Origin: Oleiagrimonas sp963747595
Lineage (GTDB): Bacteria > Pseudomonadota > Gammaproteobacteria > Xanthomonadales > Rhodanobacteraceae
DNA length: 64,000 bases
NCBI GenBank assembly: GCA_963747595.1
Contig: CAVVFO010000002.1
Location: 1,116,001 to 1,180,000 of the forward strand
Direction of reading: 5' to 3'
Shown: piece after piece, positions 25,851 to 35,404 of the stretch
How the letters are laid out: each line of letters starts with the position of its first letter
Numbering within the stretch: the stretch's first letter is position 1
Position numbers and translations under genes: made by a program
Notes under the pieces: generated by a model
Seen by the model: the letters and a program-made list of their open reading frames with translations, nothing else
Told to the model about the DNA's origin: nothing
The model's database searches: none

Positions 25851-26267
25851 ATGAACGCCAAACCCGACGCTCTTTTCGGTATCCACACCCAGGCACTCGA
25901 TGTCTGGCAAAAGCGCGCGCAGGTGATCGCCAACAACCTGGCCAACGCCGACACCCCCGGTTACCAGGCGCGCGACATCGATTTCCGCAAGGTGCTGGCC
26001 GCGCAATCGCACGGTCAATCCGACGGCACGCTGCCGCTGGAAACCGACCAGCCCGGCCAGATCGGCGCGAACCCGGCGTCGGGCGCCGATGCGTTGCCGC
26101 TGTCCTACCGTACCCCGATGCAGCCGAGCATGGACGGCAACACCGTGGACGAGCAGGCCGAACAATCGGCATTCGCGCAGAACGCCGTGCACTACTCGGC
26201 CAGCCTCGGCTTCATCAGTGGTCAGATCCAGACCCTGCGCCTGGCCATCACCGGGAGCGGCAACTGA
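25851..26267 (+). CDS. flgB: Flagellar proximal rod protein FlgB
   Basis: 138 residues. It has the rod-protein N-terminal motif IANNLANADTPGYQARDIDF and a C-terminal heptad helix (NAVHYSASLGFISGQIQTLRLAI). It forms the cell-proximal rod with FlgC, FlgF and FliE. It is the first gene of flgBCDEFGHIJKL; its stop overlaps the flgC start as TGATG. Confidence 0.95.
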   Translation: MNAKPDALFGIHTQALDVWQKRAQVIANNLANADTPGYQARDIDFRKVLAAQSHGQSDGTLPLETDQPGQIGANPASGADALPLSYRTPMQPSMDGNTVDEQAEQSAFAQNAVHYSASLGFISGQIQTLRLAITGSGN

Positions 26268-26710
26268 TGTCCCTGTTCAAGATCTTCGATGTCGCCGGCT
26301 CCGGCATGGCGGCGCAGTCGGTGCGCCTGAACACCACCGCCAGCAACCTGGCCAACGCCAACAGCGTCTCCAGCAGCGAGAAAACCGCCTACCACGCCCG
26401 CGAACCGCTGTTCGAGGCCATCCGCCAGAACAGCATGGATGCGCAGGGCGGCAGTGCCGCCAGCGGCAATGACACCACGAGCGAGGGCGTGCGCATGGTG
26501 GGAATCACGCAAAGCCAGACACCCATCCAGGCCCGCTACGAACCCGGCAACCCGATGGCCGACACCGACGGCTATGTCTACGGCAGCAACGTCAATCCGA
26601 TCGACGAACTGGTCAACATGATCTCCGCATCACGCTCGTACCAGGACAACGTCGAAGTCATGAATACCGCCAAGCAGCTGATGATGAAGACGCTGCAGCT
26701 GGGCAAGTGA
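26267..26710 (+). CDS. flgC: Flagellar rod protein FlgC
   Basis: 147 residues: MSLFKIFDVAGSGMAAQSVR, then TASNLANANSVSS, and a C-terminal half with YVYGSNVNPIDELVNMISASRSYQDNVEVMNTAKQLMMKTLQLGK, the classical FlgC ending. A proximal rod subunit exported through the flagellar apparatus. The ATG overlaps the flgB stop by one base; longer in-frame readings from 25739 fall inside flgB. Confidence 0.95.
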   Translation: MSLFKIFDVAGSGMAAQSVRLNTTASNLANANSVSSSEKTAYHAREPLFEAIRQNSMDAQGGSAASGNDTTSEGVRMVGITQSQTPIQARYEPGNPMADTDGYVYGSNVNPIDELVNMISASRSYQDNVEVMNTAKQLMMKTLQLGK

Positions 26711-26720
26711 GGTTTCAACG

Positions 26721-27386
26721 ATGATCAATACGCTCACCAATACCGCCGCCAGCCAGGCAGCAAGCGCCAGCAGCAGTGCGTCCGGCAGCAAAAGCGAGCA
26801 GTCGCTGAGCCAGAGCGATTTCCTGTCGCTGCTGGTCACGCAGATGCAGAACCAGGATCCGACCAGCCCCATGGACTCCTCGCAGATGGTCTCGCAGATG
26901 GCGCAGATCAGTCAGGTCCAGGCGACGCAGGGCATGCAGACCACGTTGTCGCAGCTGGCCAGCTCGCTCAGCGGCGACAGCGTGGCCAAGGCCACGGGTC
27001 TCATCGGACATACGGTCACCACGGCCGCCTCGTCCGGCAACCTGCGCAGCGGCGTACTCAACGGTGCCGTCGGCGTGGATACCAGCGGCGCCGACGTCAA
27101 GGTGCAGATCGTGGATCCGGCGACCGGCAAGGTGGTGCGCAACATGGACCTGGGCGCGCAGCCCGCCGGCCTGGCCAAGTTCAGCTGGGACGGCAAGGCC
27201 GACGATGGCAGCAGCCTGCCCGACGGCACCTACGGAATCGCTGCCGCAGCCGGCAACACCCAGGCCTCCACCTACATCGACGGCCAGGTCACCGGCGTCG
27301 GCAGCTCCGGCAACGGCGCGGGCACCACCCTGCAGATCGACAACGCCGGCAGCACGTCGCTGAGCCAGGTCGTGCAGGTCAACTGA
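26721..27386 (+). CDS. flgD: Hook-capping protein FlgD
   Basis: 221 residues. The N-terminus is Ser/Ala-rich, followed by the signature DFLSLLVTQMQNQDP and SSQMVSQMAQISQVQATQ. The C-terminal part has paired beta domains including FSWDGKADDGSSLPDGTYGI, typical of the FlgD tudor/Fn3-like region. It caps the growing hook. Confidence 0.94.
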   Translation: MINTLTNTAASQAASASSSASGSKSEQSLSQSDFLSLLVTQMQNQDPTSPMDSSQMVSQMAQISQVQATQGMQTTLSQLASSLSGDSVAKATGLIGHTVTTAASSGNLRSGVLNGAVGVDTSGADVKVQIVDPATGKVVRNMDLGAQPAGLAKFSWDGKADDGSSLPDGTYGIAAAAGNTQASTYIDGQVTGVGSSGNGAGTTLQIDNAGSTSLSQVVQVN

Positions 27387-27416
27387 CACTCCAATCAGCT
27401 TACGAGGAACACCCCC

Positions 27417-28637
27417 ATGCCATTCAACGTCGCTCTCAGCGGTCTCAACGCGGCATCCTCCGATCTGGAGGTCACCGCCAACAACATCGCCAACACCAAC
27501 ACCACCGGCTTCAAGGGCTCGCGCGCCGAGTTCGCCGAGCTGTATTCCAACGCCTCGGACAACCTCAGCGCCACCAGCATCGGCAACGGCGTGCGGCTGG
27601 CCGACGTGGCGCAGCAGTTCGCCACCGGCAATATCGAATCCACCAGCAGCAACATGGACTTCGCCATCAGCGGTGACGGCTTCTTCACCCTGCACGACGG
27701 CAGCGGCTACAGCTACACGCGCGCCGGCTCCTTCCAGCCAGACCGCAACGGCAACGTGATCAACGCCGCCGGACAGCATCTGCAGGTGTTCCCGCCGGAC
27801 GGCAACGGCGGCTTCGACAGCAGCACCATGGCCAACCTGAAGCTGGACACCGCGCAGCAGGCAGCCAAGGCCACCACCAGCGTGGACACCAACGTGAACC
27901 TGCCGGCCAATGCCACCGTGCCGAAGACGGCTACGTTCAGCACCACCGATCCCACCAGCTACAACCAGTCCACCTCGTTCACCGTCTACGATTCGCTGGG
28001 CGCCACGCACAGCGCCACGGTCTACTACGTCAAGGGCGCCACACCCGGCTCCTGGACGGCCAATCTCTACGTGGACGGAAGTTCGGCAGGCTCGCAGCCG
28101 TTGACGTTCGACTCGAGCGGCAAGCTGGCAACACCCAGCAACGGTCAGCTCAACTTCAGCCCCGTCAACCTCACCACGGGCGCCAACCCGCTGACCCTCA
28201 CCATCAACGCGGCCAACACCACGCAGTCCGGCGAGACCTACTCGGTCGCCTCCATCGGCCAGAACGGCTACCCCACCGGCACGCCATCGGGCATCAACGT
28301 CAGCGACACCGGCATCATCTCGGCCACCTTCTCCAATGGCCAGTCGAAACCGCTGGGGCAGCTGGCACTGGCCAATTTCGCCAACACCCAGGGCCTGAAC
28401 CAGATCGACAACACCAACTGGACTGCCTCATACAAATCCGGCGATCCGGTGATGGGCACCGCCGGCAGCGGCAAGCTGGGCAACATCCAGTCGGGCGCAC
28501 TGGAATCGTCCAACACTTCCGACCTGACCCAGCAGCTGGTGAACATGATCCGCGCGCAGCGCAATTACCAGGCCAACGCCAAGGTCATCACCACCGACAA
28601 CCAGCTGACCAAGACCATCATCAACATCCAGACCTGA
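27417..28637 (+). CDS. flgE: Flagellar hook protein FlgE
   Basis: 406 residues. The N-terminal MPFNVALSGLNAASSDLEV followed by TANNIANTNTTGFKGSRAEF is the FlgE pattern. The middle holds hook domains with GDGFFTLHDGSGYSYTRAG and SFTVYDSLGATHSATVYY. The C-terminus is LTQQLVNMIRAQRNYQANAK. It makes the universal joint outside the outer membrane. It lies 30 bp after flgD with a good AGGA upstream. Confidence 0.95.
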   Translation: MPFNVALSGLNAASSDLEVTANNIANTNTTGFKGSRAEFAELYSNASDNLSATSIGNGVRLADVAQQFATGNIESTSSNMDFAISGDGFFTLHDGSGYSYTRAGSFQPDRNGNVINAAGQHLQVFPPDGNGGFDSSTMANLKLDTAQQAAKATTSVDTNVNLPANATVPKTATFSTTDPTSYNQSTSFTVYDSLGATHSATVYYVKGATPGSWTANLYVDGSSAGSQPLTFDSSGKLATPSNGQLNFSPVNLTTGANPLTLTINAANTTQSGETYSVASIGQNGYPTGTPSGINVSDTGIISATFSNGQSKPLGQLALANFANTQGLNQIDNTNWTASYKSGDPVMGTAGSGKLGNIQSGALESSNTSDLTQQLVNMIRAQRNYQANAKVITTDNQLTKTIINIQT

Positions 28638-28696
28638 TCGATTCAGGGCTGACCGCACCAGACCCAACCGAACTCGTCTGATCGGGGTTTCGCACC

Positions 28697-29440
28697 ATGG
28701 ACCATTCCACCTACATCGCCATGACCGGCGCGTCGCAGATCATGCAGGCGCAGTCCGAAGTGGCCAACAACCTGGCCAACGCCAATACCGTCGGCTTCAA
28801 GTCCGAGCTGTCCGCGTTCAAGGCACTGCCGGTGCAGGGCGAAGGCGCAGCCTCGCGCATCAACAGCGTGGACCGCGGCGCCGGATGGGACATGAGCGCG
28901 GGCCCCACCGTTGCCACCGGCCGCGACCTGGATGTGGCCGTGCGCGGCCAGGGCTGGATCGCGGTGCAGGCGCCGGATGGCAGCGAGGGCTACACGCGCG
29001 CCGGCAATCTGAAGATCGATGCCAGTGGTCTGCTGACCGACGCCCGCGGCAACCCGGTGCTGGGCGACGGCGGCCCCATCAGCGTGCCGCCGGCCGGCCA
29101 CGTCAGCATCGGCAAGGACGGCACGGTGTCGCTGGTGCCGCTGGGCGAGTCGCCCAGCACCATCGCCACCGTCGGCCGCATCAAGCTGGTCAATCCGCCC
29201 GCCGACCAATTGCAGCTCCGCGGCGACAGCCTGATGCACCTGCGCGACGGCGGCAGCGCACCGGCCGATGCCGATGTCACGGTGGAATCGAAAGCCCTGG
29301 AACAAAGCAACGTCAATCCCACCGACATGCTGGTGCGCATGATCCAGCTGTCGCGCCAGTTCGAGATGCAGGTGCGCTCCATCCACACCGCCGACCAGGA
29401 CGCACAAGCCTCGTCCAAGCTGCTCGATCTCAACGGCTGA
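28697..29440 (+). CDS. flgF: Flagellar proximal rod protein FlgF
   Basis: 247 residues, starting MDHSTYIAMTGASQIMQAQS, with VANNLANANTVGFKSE. The middle GRDLDVAVRGQGWIAVQAPDG and the C-terminal NVNPTDMLVRMIQLSRQFEMQVRSIHTAD are typical of FlgF. Unlike its usual tight spacing with flgG, a 393-bp repeat-filled gap follows. Confidence 0.93.
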   Translation: MDHSTYIAMTGASQIMQAQSEVANNLANANTVGFKSELSAFKALPVQGEGAASRINSVDRGAGWDMSAGPTVATGRDLDVAVRGQGWIAVQAPDGSEGYTRAGNLKIDASGLLTDARGNPVLGDGGPISVPPAGHVSIGKDGTVSLVPLGESPSTIATVGRIKLVNPPADQLQLRGDSLMHLRDGGSAPADADVTVESKALEQSNVNPTDMLVRMIQLSRQFEMQVRSIHTADQDAQASSKLLDLNG

Positions 29441-29502
29441 GCATCATGAGTCTCTCGACATGCACACGACGTGGGTCATTCCTTCACAGCACACCGCCAG
29501 CC

Positions 29503-29683
29503 GGAATAAACCACCGAAATCCGTTCGCCCTGAGGTTCGGAATAAACCAGCGAAACCCGTTCGTCCTGAAGTTCGGAATAACCCAACAAAATCCGTTCGT
29601 CCTGAAGTTCGGAATAAACCAGCGAAATCCGTTCGCCCTGAAGTTCGGAATAAACCAACGAAACCCGTTCGCCCTGAGGTATC
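29503..29683. repeat. Five 36-bp tandem repeats between flgF and flgG
   Basis: Five head-to-tail copies of about 36 bp start at 29503, 29539, 29575, 29611 and 29647. Each begins GGAATAAACCA and ends CCCTGA(A/G)GTTC. Copies differ at a few bases. There are no spacers, so it is not a CRISPR array. The unit belongs to a second repeat family also present at 60671-60796. Confidence 0.92.
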
Positions 29684-29779
29684 GAAGGGCAATCTCCATG
29701 TTTCCCGCGCCATGCATGGGTCGACACGCCATCCGGTGCACCCGGTGCTGAGCCTCTCGAAGCATCACCACGAACGGGT
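29684..29779. repeat. Inverted REP-like element, second family
   Basis: This follows the tandem repeats: the last unit reads CCCGTTCGCCCTGAGGTATC and runs into GAAGGGC, and the sequence ends with an inverted copy of the start, CACGAACGGGT. A similar segment (CGAAGGGCAGTCTCCACGCA and CCACGAACGGGT) lies between fliP and fliQ. The rest of the gap to flgG at 29834 shows nothing else. Confidence 0.65.
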
Positions 29780-29833
29780 CACCGGCTTTCGCAGCGACCA
29801 TAACGCATTCACCCGCTCCCAAGGAGCCCCACC

Positions 29834-30619
29834 ATGATTTCCTCACTCTGGATTGCCAAGACCGGTCTCGACGCACAGCAGACGCGCATGGACGTGGTCT
29901 CCAACAACCTGGCCAATGCCAACACCACCGGCTTCAAGTCCTCGCGGGCCTCGTTCCAGGATCTGGTTTACCAGAACGTGGAGCAACCCGGCGGCCAGAC
30001 CACGCAGCAGACCAACTCGCCCACCGGCCTGAGCCTGGGCACCGGCGTGCGCGTGGCCGGCACCGAGAAACAGTTCACCCAGGGCAACATCCAGCAGACC
30101 GGCAACTCCCTGGACGTGGCCATCCAGGGCCACGGATTCCTGCAGGTGACCATGCCCGACGGCAGCATTGCCTATACCCGCGATGGCTCGCTGCACCGCG
30201 ACCAGAACGGCCAGATCGTGACCAACGACGGCTATCCGCTGGATCCGGGCATCAGCATTCCACAGAACGCGCAGAGCCTGACCATCGGCAATGACGGCAC
30301 GGTCAGCGTGACCGTGCCCGGCCAGGCTGCCGCGCAGCAGATCGGCACGCTGCAGCTGGCCGATTTCGTCAATCCCGAAGGCCTGCAGTCGATGGGCGAC
30401 AACCTGTACCGCGAGACGGCCGCCAGCGGCGCACCGCAGCTGGGGCAACCCGGTCTCAACGGCCTGGGCACGCTGCAGCAGGGGTCGCTGGAAGGCTCCA
30501 ACGTCAACGTGGTCTCGGAAATGGTCGACATGATCGAGACCCAGCGCACCTACGAAATGAACTCCAAGGCGGTCTCGGCCGCCGACCAGATGCTGCAGTA
30601 CATCAACCAGCACACCTGA
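29834..30619 (+). CDS. flgG: Flagellar distal rod protein FlgG
   Basis: 261 residues: SSLWIAKTGLDAQQTRMDVV, SNNLANANTTGFKSSRASF, GHGFLQVTMPDGSIAYTRDG, and a C-terminal EGSNVNVVSEMVDMIETQRTYEMNSK. These are standard for FlgG, the distal rod. CAAGGAG precedes the ATG. Its distance from flgF suggests it relies on readthrough across the repeats or on an unseen promoter. Confidence 0.95.
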   Translation: MISSLWIAKTGLDAQQTRMDVVSNNLANANTTGFKSSRASFQDLVYQNVEQPGGQTTQQTNSPTGLSLGTGVRVAGTEKQFTQGNIQQTGNSLDVAIQGHGFLQVTMPDGSIAYTRDGSLHRDQNGQIVTNDGYPLDPGISIPQNAQSLTIGNDGTVSVTVPGQAAAQQIGTLQLADFVNPEGLQSMGDNLYRETAASGAPQLGQPGLNGLGTLQQGSLEGSNVNVVSEMVDMIETQRTYEMNSKAVSAADQMLQYINQHT

Positions 30620-30640
30620 GTCGCAGTGGACCTCTGAATC

Positions 30641-31327
30641 ATGCACATCCGCGAGCACATCCTCCGCCTTGCCGCCCTGTCCGCGCTGGCCGCCAGCGCC
30701 AGCGGCTGCGTCGGCACCATCCCGACACGCGACGCCCCCGCGTTCGCGCCCACGCTTCCGGTGGCGCAGGCAGCTCCGCCGCCGGCCGATGGCGCCATCT
30801 ATCATGCAGCCACCTCGCGGCAGCTGTTCTCCGATGCGCGCGCCCATCGCGTGGGGGACATCCTCACCATCGTGCTGAACGAATCCACGCAGGCCAGCAA
30901 GAAGGCCGTCACCAGCACGTCCAAGAAGAACGACACCAGCATCGACGCCCCGTCCATCTACGGCCATACACTGCCCGTCGGCGGCGGTCCGCTGGCCAGC
31001 CTGGGCAGCAACAACAGCTTCGATGGCCAGGGCTCCAGCAGCCAGAGCAACCAGCTCAGCGGCCAGGTCACCGTCACCGTGTCGCGGCAGCTGAGCAACG
31101 GCGCACTGGTGATCCGCGGCGAAAAATGGCTGACCATCAACCAGGGGCAGGAACTGGTGCGCATCTCGGGCATCGTGCGCCCGGAGGACATCGGACCGGA
31201 CAACACCATCCCGTCCTCCCGCGTGGCCGATGCCAAGATCGCCTACACCGGCCGTGGCACGTTGGCCGATGCCAACACGCAGGGCTGGCTGTCGCGCTTC
31301 TTCGATTCCAAATGGATGCCGTTCTGA
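30641..31327 (+). CDS. flgH: Flagellar L-ring lipoprotein FlgH
   Basis: 228 residues. A lipoprotein signal peptide ends ASASGC, giving a lipidated Cys at about residue 24. The mature protein has GAIYHAATSRQLFSDARAHRVGDILTI and VSRQLSNGALVIRGEKWLTINQGQE, the FlgH core. It forms the outer-membrane L-ring. The stop overlaps the flgI start (TGATG). Confidence 0.95.
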   Translation: MHIREHILRLAALSALAASASGCVGTIPTRDAPAFAPTLPVAQAAPPPADGAIYHAATSRQLFSDARAHRVGDILTIVLNESTQASKKAVTSTSKKNDTSIDAPSIYGHTLPVGGGPLASLGSNNSFDGQGSSSQSNQLSGQVTVTVSRQLSNGALVIRGEKWLTINQGQELVRISGIVRPEDIGPDNTIPSSRVADAKIAYTGRGTLADANTQGWLSRFFDSKWMPF

Positions 31328-32451
31328 TGAACATGTCGCGCGCTTTTCGCACGCTGGCCTGTGCGCTGCTGGTGCTGGGCGCAGGTCTGGCCTCCGTCCC
31401 GGCGCATGCCAACCGCATCCAGGACCTGGCCAGGGTCGCCGGGGTGCGCAGCAACCAGCTGATCGGCTACGGCCTGGTGGTGGGCCTGGACGGCAGCGGC
31501 GACCAGACCAGCCAGGCACCGTTCACCACGCAGAGCCTGGAGAACATGCTGCAGCAGTTCGGCGTGCACGTGCCGCCGAACGTGCGTCCGCAGCTGAAGA
31601 ACGCCGCCGCCGTCACCATCACCGCATCCTTGCCGCCGTTCTCCAAGCCCGGCCAGACCATCGACATCACCGTGGCCTCCATCGGCAACGCCAAGAGCCT
31701 GCGCGGCGGCGAACTGCTGATGACGCCACTGCGCGGAGCCAACGGCCAGGTCTATGCCATGGCGCAGGGCGCGGTGGTGGTCGGCGGCATCAGCGCACAG
31801 GGCAAGAGCGGATCCAGCGTGCAGGTCAACTCATCGGCGGCCGGACGCATTCCCGACGGCGCCACGGTGGAGCGCGCAGTGGCCAGCTCGTTCGGTGCCG
31901 GCGATACCCTGACACTGAACCTCAACACGCCCGACTTCACCACCGCTTCGCGCGTGGCCACCACCATCAACGACAAGTTCGGCAAGGGCACGGCCCGTGC
32001 CGACGACGCCACGTCGGTCACCGTGCGCGCGCCGGTCACGCCCGACCAGCGCGTGTCCTACATCGCCGCCATCCAGGACCTGGACGTGACACCCGGCAAG
32101 GCGCCCGCACGCGTGATCGTCAATTCGCGCACCGGGACCGTGGTCATCGGCGCGGACGTCAAGGTCTCCGCCGCCGCCGTCTCGCATGGCTCCATCGAGG
32201 TCAGCATCGGCGAGCAGCCCCTGGTCAGCCAGCCCGGCCCGCTCAGCAACGGGCAGACCGCCGTGGTGCCGCAGAGCAGCGTGAAGATCGCCGAGCACGG
32301 CGGCCACATGGTGAAGTTCGGGCCCGACACCAACCTCGACGAGATCGTGCACGCGGTGAACCAGGTGGGCGCCTCGCCCAACGACCTGATCGCCATCCTG
32401 CAGGCACTGAAGCAGGCCGGCGCGCTGCACGCGCAGCTGGTGGTGATCTGA
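31327..32451 (+). CDS. flgI: Flagellar P-ring protein FlgI
   Basis: 374 residues with a signal peptide (LACALLVLGAGLASVPAHA). The mature part starts NRIQDLARVAGVRSNQLIGY, then GLVVGLDGSGDQTSQAPFT, and ends with the usual LIAILQALKQAGALHAQLVVI. It forms the periplasmic P-ring and needs FlgA. The start at 31327 is taken because it directly precedes the signal peptide and overlaps flgH by one base. Confidence 0.95.
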   Translation: MNMSRAFRTLACALLVLGAGLASVPAHANRIQDLARVAGVRSNQLIGYGLVVGLDGSGDQTSQAPFTTQSLENMLQQFGVHVPPNVRPQLKNAAAVTITASLPPFSKPGQTIDITVASIGNAKSLRGGELLMTPLRGANGQVYAMAQGAVVVGGISAQGKSGSSVQVNSSAAGRIPDGATVERAVASSFGAGDTLTLNLNTPDFTTASRVATTINDKFGKGTARADDATSVTVRAPVTPDQRVSYIAAIQDLDVTPGKAPARVIVNSRTGTVVIGADVKVSAAAVSHGSIEVSIGEQPLVSQPGPLSNGQTAVVPQSSVKIAEHGGHMVKFGPDTNLDEIVHAVNQVGASPNDLIAILQALKQAGALHAQLVVI

Positions 32452-32452
32452 C

Positions 32453-33469
32453 ATGGATTCGCTGACTGGCGCGCAGCAGCAGGCACTGGGGACATATACC
32501 GACCTGTCCGCATTCGACAAGCTGCATGCGGTCGCCTCGAAGGACGCCAAGGCGGCGTTGCCCGAAGTGGCGCGCCAGTTCGAGGCCATCTTCACGCAGA
32601 TGATGCTGAAATCCATGCGCGCGGCCAATTTCGGCGACCCCATGTTCGGCTCGCAGCAGGAAAAGACCTACCAGGCCATGTTCGATCAGCAGCTGAGCTT
32701 GAGCCTGTCCGGCAAGGGCAAGGGCATCGGCATTGCCGACATGCTGGTGCGCCAGCTGGGCGGCGCGAACGCAGCCGGTGCCACGCCGGTGGACACGACC
32801 CTGCCTGGCGCCATGGTGACCGCCAGTCCGCAGGTGGCCGCGGTCGGCGCAACCCACGCCCCCGGCGCCCTGGAATCGGCCACGCGCGCACTCGGCGCCG
32901 TGCTCAACGTGGTGTCGCCCGCGGCGGATGCGGCCAGCAACGCCATCAGCCACTGGAGCGTCGACGGCCCCACCGACTTCGTGAAAAAAGTCGCCCCCTA
33001 TGCGCGCGCCGCGGCCAGACAGCTGGGCGTATCGATCCGCTCGGTGCTGGCACAGGCCGCGCTGGAAACCGGCTGGGGCAAACACATGCCTACCGCCGCC
33101 GACGGCAGTCACAGCTTCAACCTGTTCGGTATCAAGGCGCATGGCGGCTGGCAGGGCAAGCGTGTCAACGTGCCCACCGTCGAATACAGCAACGGCGTCG
33201 CCGTGCGCAAACACGAACCGTTCCGCGCCTACGCCTCGCCCGCCGGCTCGTTCCGGGACTACGCCGACCTGCTGAGCAGCCAGCCGCGCTACGCCGATGC
33301 CCTGAATCGCGGCAACGACGTGGCCGGGTTCGCCCACGCCCTGGTCGCCGGCGGCTACGCCACGGATCCCGCCTACGCCGCCAAGCTGCAACACATCGCC
33401 GACAGCCCGGCCATGCGCGACGCGCTGGCCGCACTCAAGAATCCGGCGGCCACGCCGTCACAGGAGTAA
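32453..33469 (+). CDS. flgJ: Flagellar rod cap/peptidoglycan hydrolase FlgJ
   Basis: 338 residues with two domains. The N-terminal rod-binding domain (about residues 20-100) has EVARQFEAIFTQMMLKSMR. The C-terminal glucosaminidase domain (about residues 175-330) has QLGVSIRSVLAQAALETGWG with the catalytic Glu, and HSFNLFGIKA. The two-domain form is typical of Beta- and Gammaproteobacteria. It opens the wall for the rod. Confidence 0.94.
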   Translation: MDSLTGAQQQALGTYTDLSAFDKLHAVASKDAKAALPEVARQFEAIFTQMMLKSMRAANFGDPMFGSQQEKTYQAMFDQQLSLSLSGKGKGIGIADMLVRQLGGANAAGATPVDTTLPGAMVTASPQVAAVGATHAPGALESATRALGAVLNVVSPAADAASNAISHWSVDGPTDFVKKVAPYARAAARQLGVSIRSVLAQAALETGWGKHMPTAADGSHSFNLFGIKAHGGWQGKRVNVPTVEYSNGVAVRKHEPFRAYASPAGSFRDYADLLSSQPRYADALNRGNDVAGFAHALVAGGYATDPAYAAKLQHIADSPAMRDALAALKNPAATPSQE

Positions 33470-33536
33470 GTGATGCGTCCGATTTTCCGTCTCGTTGCAG
33501 ATACCTCGATGCCGCTTGCGCACAGGATCGCCACTC

Positions 33537-35402
33537 ATGGCTGACATGCTTTCCACCGGAGTCTCCGGACTGCTTGCGTCGCAGCTCGCGCTCAGCACCA
33601 CCAGCAACAACATCGCCAATGCCGGCACCGATGGCTACAGTCGCCAGAATGTCGAGTTCTCGGCGCGACCTGCACAGAATTCGGGCAGTTACTATGTCGG
33701 TCGCGGTGTCGACGTGGCCGACGTGCAACGCTCATACAGCCAGTATCTGAACGCCTCGTTGCAGCAGGCCGGCAGCGACCAGAGCCGCGCCGCCACGATG
33801 CAGTCGCTGACAGACGCGCTCAACAATGCGCTCAGCGGTACCTCCAACCTGCAGACGGCCCTGGACGGCTTCTACGGCTCGGTCAACGACCTGGCCAACG
33901 CACCGGCCGATACGCCCACGCGCCAGGCGCTGCTGGGCAAGGCCACCACGCTCACCTCCACCTTCCACACCCTGGATGGACAGTTCCGGCAACTGGGCCA
34001 GCAGGTCAACCAGCGCATCAGCGACGCCGTCGACCAGATCAATGGATTAAGCGCCAATATCGCCAAACTGAATGCGCAGATCCAGCGCGCCGGCAACAGC
34101 AGCACGCCCAACGATCTTCTCGATGCGCGCGATACTGCCGTGCGCAACCTCGCAGACGATATCGGTGTGCAGGTCGTGTCGCAAAGCGATGGCACCATCA
34201 ACGTCTTCGCCGGCAATGGTCAGGCGCTGGTCACCGGTACCAGCGCGTTCAAACTGGAAACTACTGGCAACACCTACGATGCCGGTCGTACCGAAGTCAC
34301 CGAAGCCGCCAGCGGGCAAGTCGTCAGCGGCCAGATTGGCGGCGGCAAGCTCGGTGCATTGCTGGGCTTTCGCGATCAGGTGCTGACGCCGACGCAGAAC
34401 CAGCTGGGTCGTACATCGCTGGCATTGTCGCAGACGTTCAATGCGCAGAACCGCCAGGGCGTGGATCTGAATGGCCAGCTGGGTGGCGACTTCTTCAGCA
34501 ATGCCGGCCCCACCGTGCATTCGTCATCCGGCAATACCGGCGGCGCCAGCGTGCAAGCCAGCATATCCGACATCTCCGGGCTGGCCGCGGCGGACTACGT
34601 GCTGCGCAAAGATGCCAGCGGATTCTCCCTGACCACGCGCAGCGGCCAACCTGTTGCCCTGAGCGGCTCAGGCACGGCCATCGACCCGTTCACCGCGGAC
34701 GGCCTGAGCTTCACGGTCAGCGGCACCGCCAACGCCGGTGACAGTTTCCTCATTCAGCCCAGCAAAAGGGCCGGAGGCGGCATCGAACTGGCAATCAGCG
34801 ACACCAACAAGATCGCCGCAGCATCCGCCCTGACCGCGACCTCGCCTGCCGGCAATACCGCGACAGCCGGCGATGTCAGCATCACCGACAGCAGCAATCC
34901 CGCCCTGCTCGGCACCGCCAACATCGCGTTCACTTCCGCAACCAGCTATACAGTCAACGGCGGCCCCACCCAAAGTTACACCCCGGGCAATCCGCTCACC
35001 GCCAACGGCTTCAGCCTGACGTTCAACGGCGCCCCGGCATCCGGCGACACCTTCCAGGTCAAATCGCATGGCGCCAATTCCGGCGACAACAGCAATGCAC
35101 TGGCACTGGCCAAGGTGGCCGACAAGGGGGTGCTGGACAACAACAAGACCACCGCCAGCGCCGCCTACAGCCAGTTGGCCACTCAGGTCGGCAGTGCCGG
35201 TCAGCAGGCACAGACTCAGCTGGATACGCAAAACAGCATTCTGCAACAGGCCACGCAATCGCAGCAGAGCGTGTCCGGTGTCAATCTGGATGAAGAAGCC
35301 GCCAATCTGGTGCGCTTCCAGCAGTCCTATCAGGCCTCGGCAAAAATCATCAGCACCGCCAGTACGCTGTTCAATACCTTGATTTCGGCCATCGGGAACT
35401 GA
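33537..35402 (+). CDS. flgK: Hook-filament junction protein FlgK
   Basis: 621 residues: ADMLSTGVSGLLASQLALST and SNNIANAGTDGYSRQNVEF at the N-terminus, and VNLDEEAANLVRFQQSYQAS with AKIISTASTLFNTLI at the C-terminus. The middle is beta-rich and variable. The ATG at 33537 fits the family N-terminus; a longer reading from 33495 adds 14 unlike residues. No separate sigma-28 site is visible, so it is probably read from the flgB operon. Confidence 0.94.
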   Translation: MADMLSTGVSGLLASQLALSTTSNNIANAGTDGYSRQNVEFSARPAQNSGSYYVGRGVDVADVQRSYSQYLNASLQQAGSDQSRAATMQSLTDALNNALSGTSNLQTALDGFYGSVNDLANAPADTPTRQALLGKATTLTSTFHTLDGQFRQLGQQVNQRISDAVDQINGLSANIAKLNAQIQRAGNSSTPNDLLDARDTAVRNLADDIGVQVVSQSDGTINVFAGNGQALVTGTSAFKLETTGNTYDAGRTEVTEAASGQVVSGQIGGGKLGALLGFRDQVLTPTQNQLGRTSLALSQTFNAQNRQGVDLNGQLGGDFFSNAGPTVHSSSGNTGGASVQASISDISGLAAADYVLRKDASGFSLTTRSGQPVALSGSGTAIDPFTADGLSFTVSGTANAGDSFLIQPSKRAGGGIELAISDTNKIAAASALTATSPAGNTATAGDVSITDSSNPALLGTANIAFTSATSYTVNGGPTQSYTPGNPLTANGFSLTFNGAPASGDTFQVKSHGANSGDNSNALALAKVADKGVLDNNKTTASAAYSQLATQVGSAGQQAQTQLDTQNSILQQATQSQQSVSGVNLDEEAANLVRFQQSYQASAKIISTASTLFNTLISAIGN

Positions 35403-35404
35403 TC

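Noticed and set aside
29503..29683. CRISPR array
   Set aside because: Repeats of 36 bp abut directly with no spacers, and no cas genes are nearby.
33469..33537. Sigma-28 promoter before flgK (TAAGTGAT and CCGATTTT)
   Set aside because: The spacing between the two elements is about 3 nt instead of 11.
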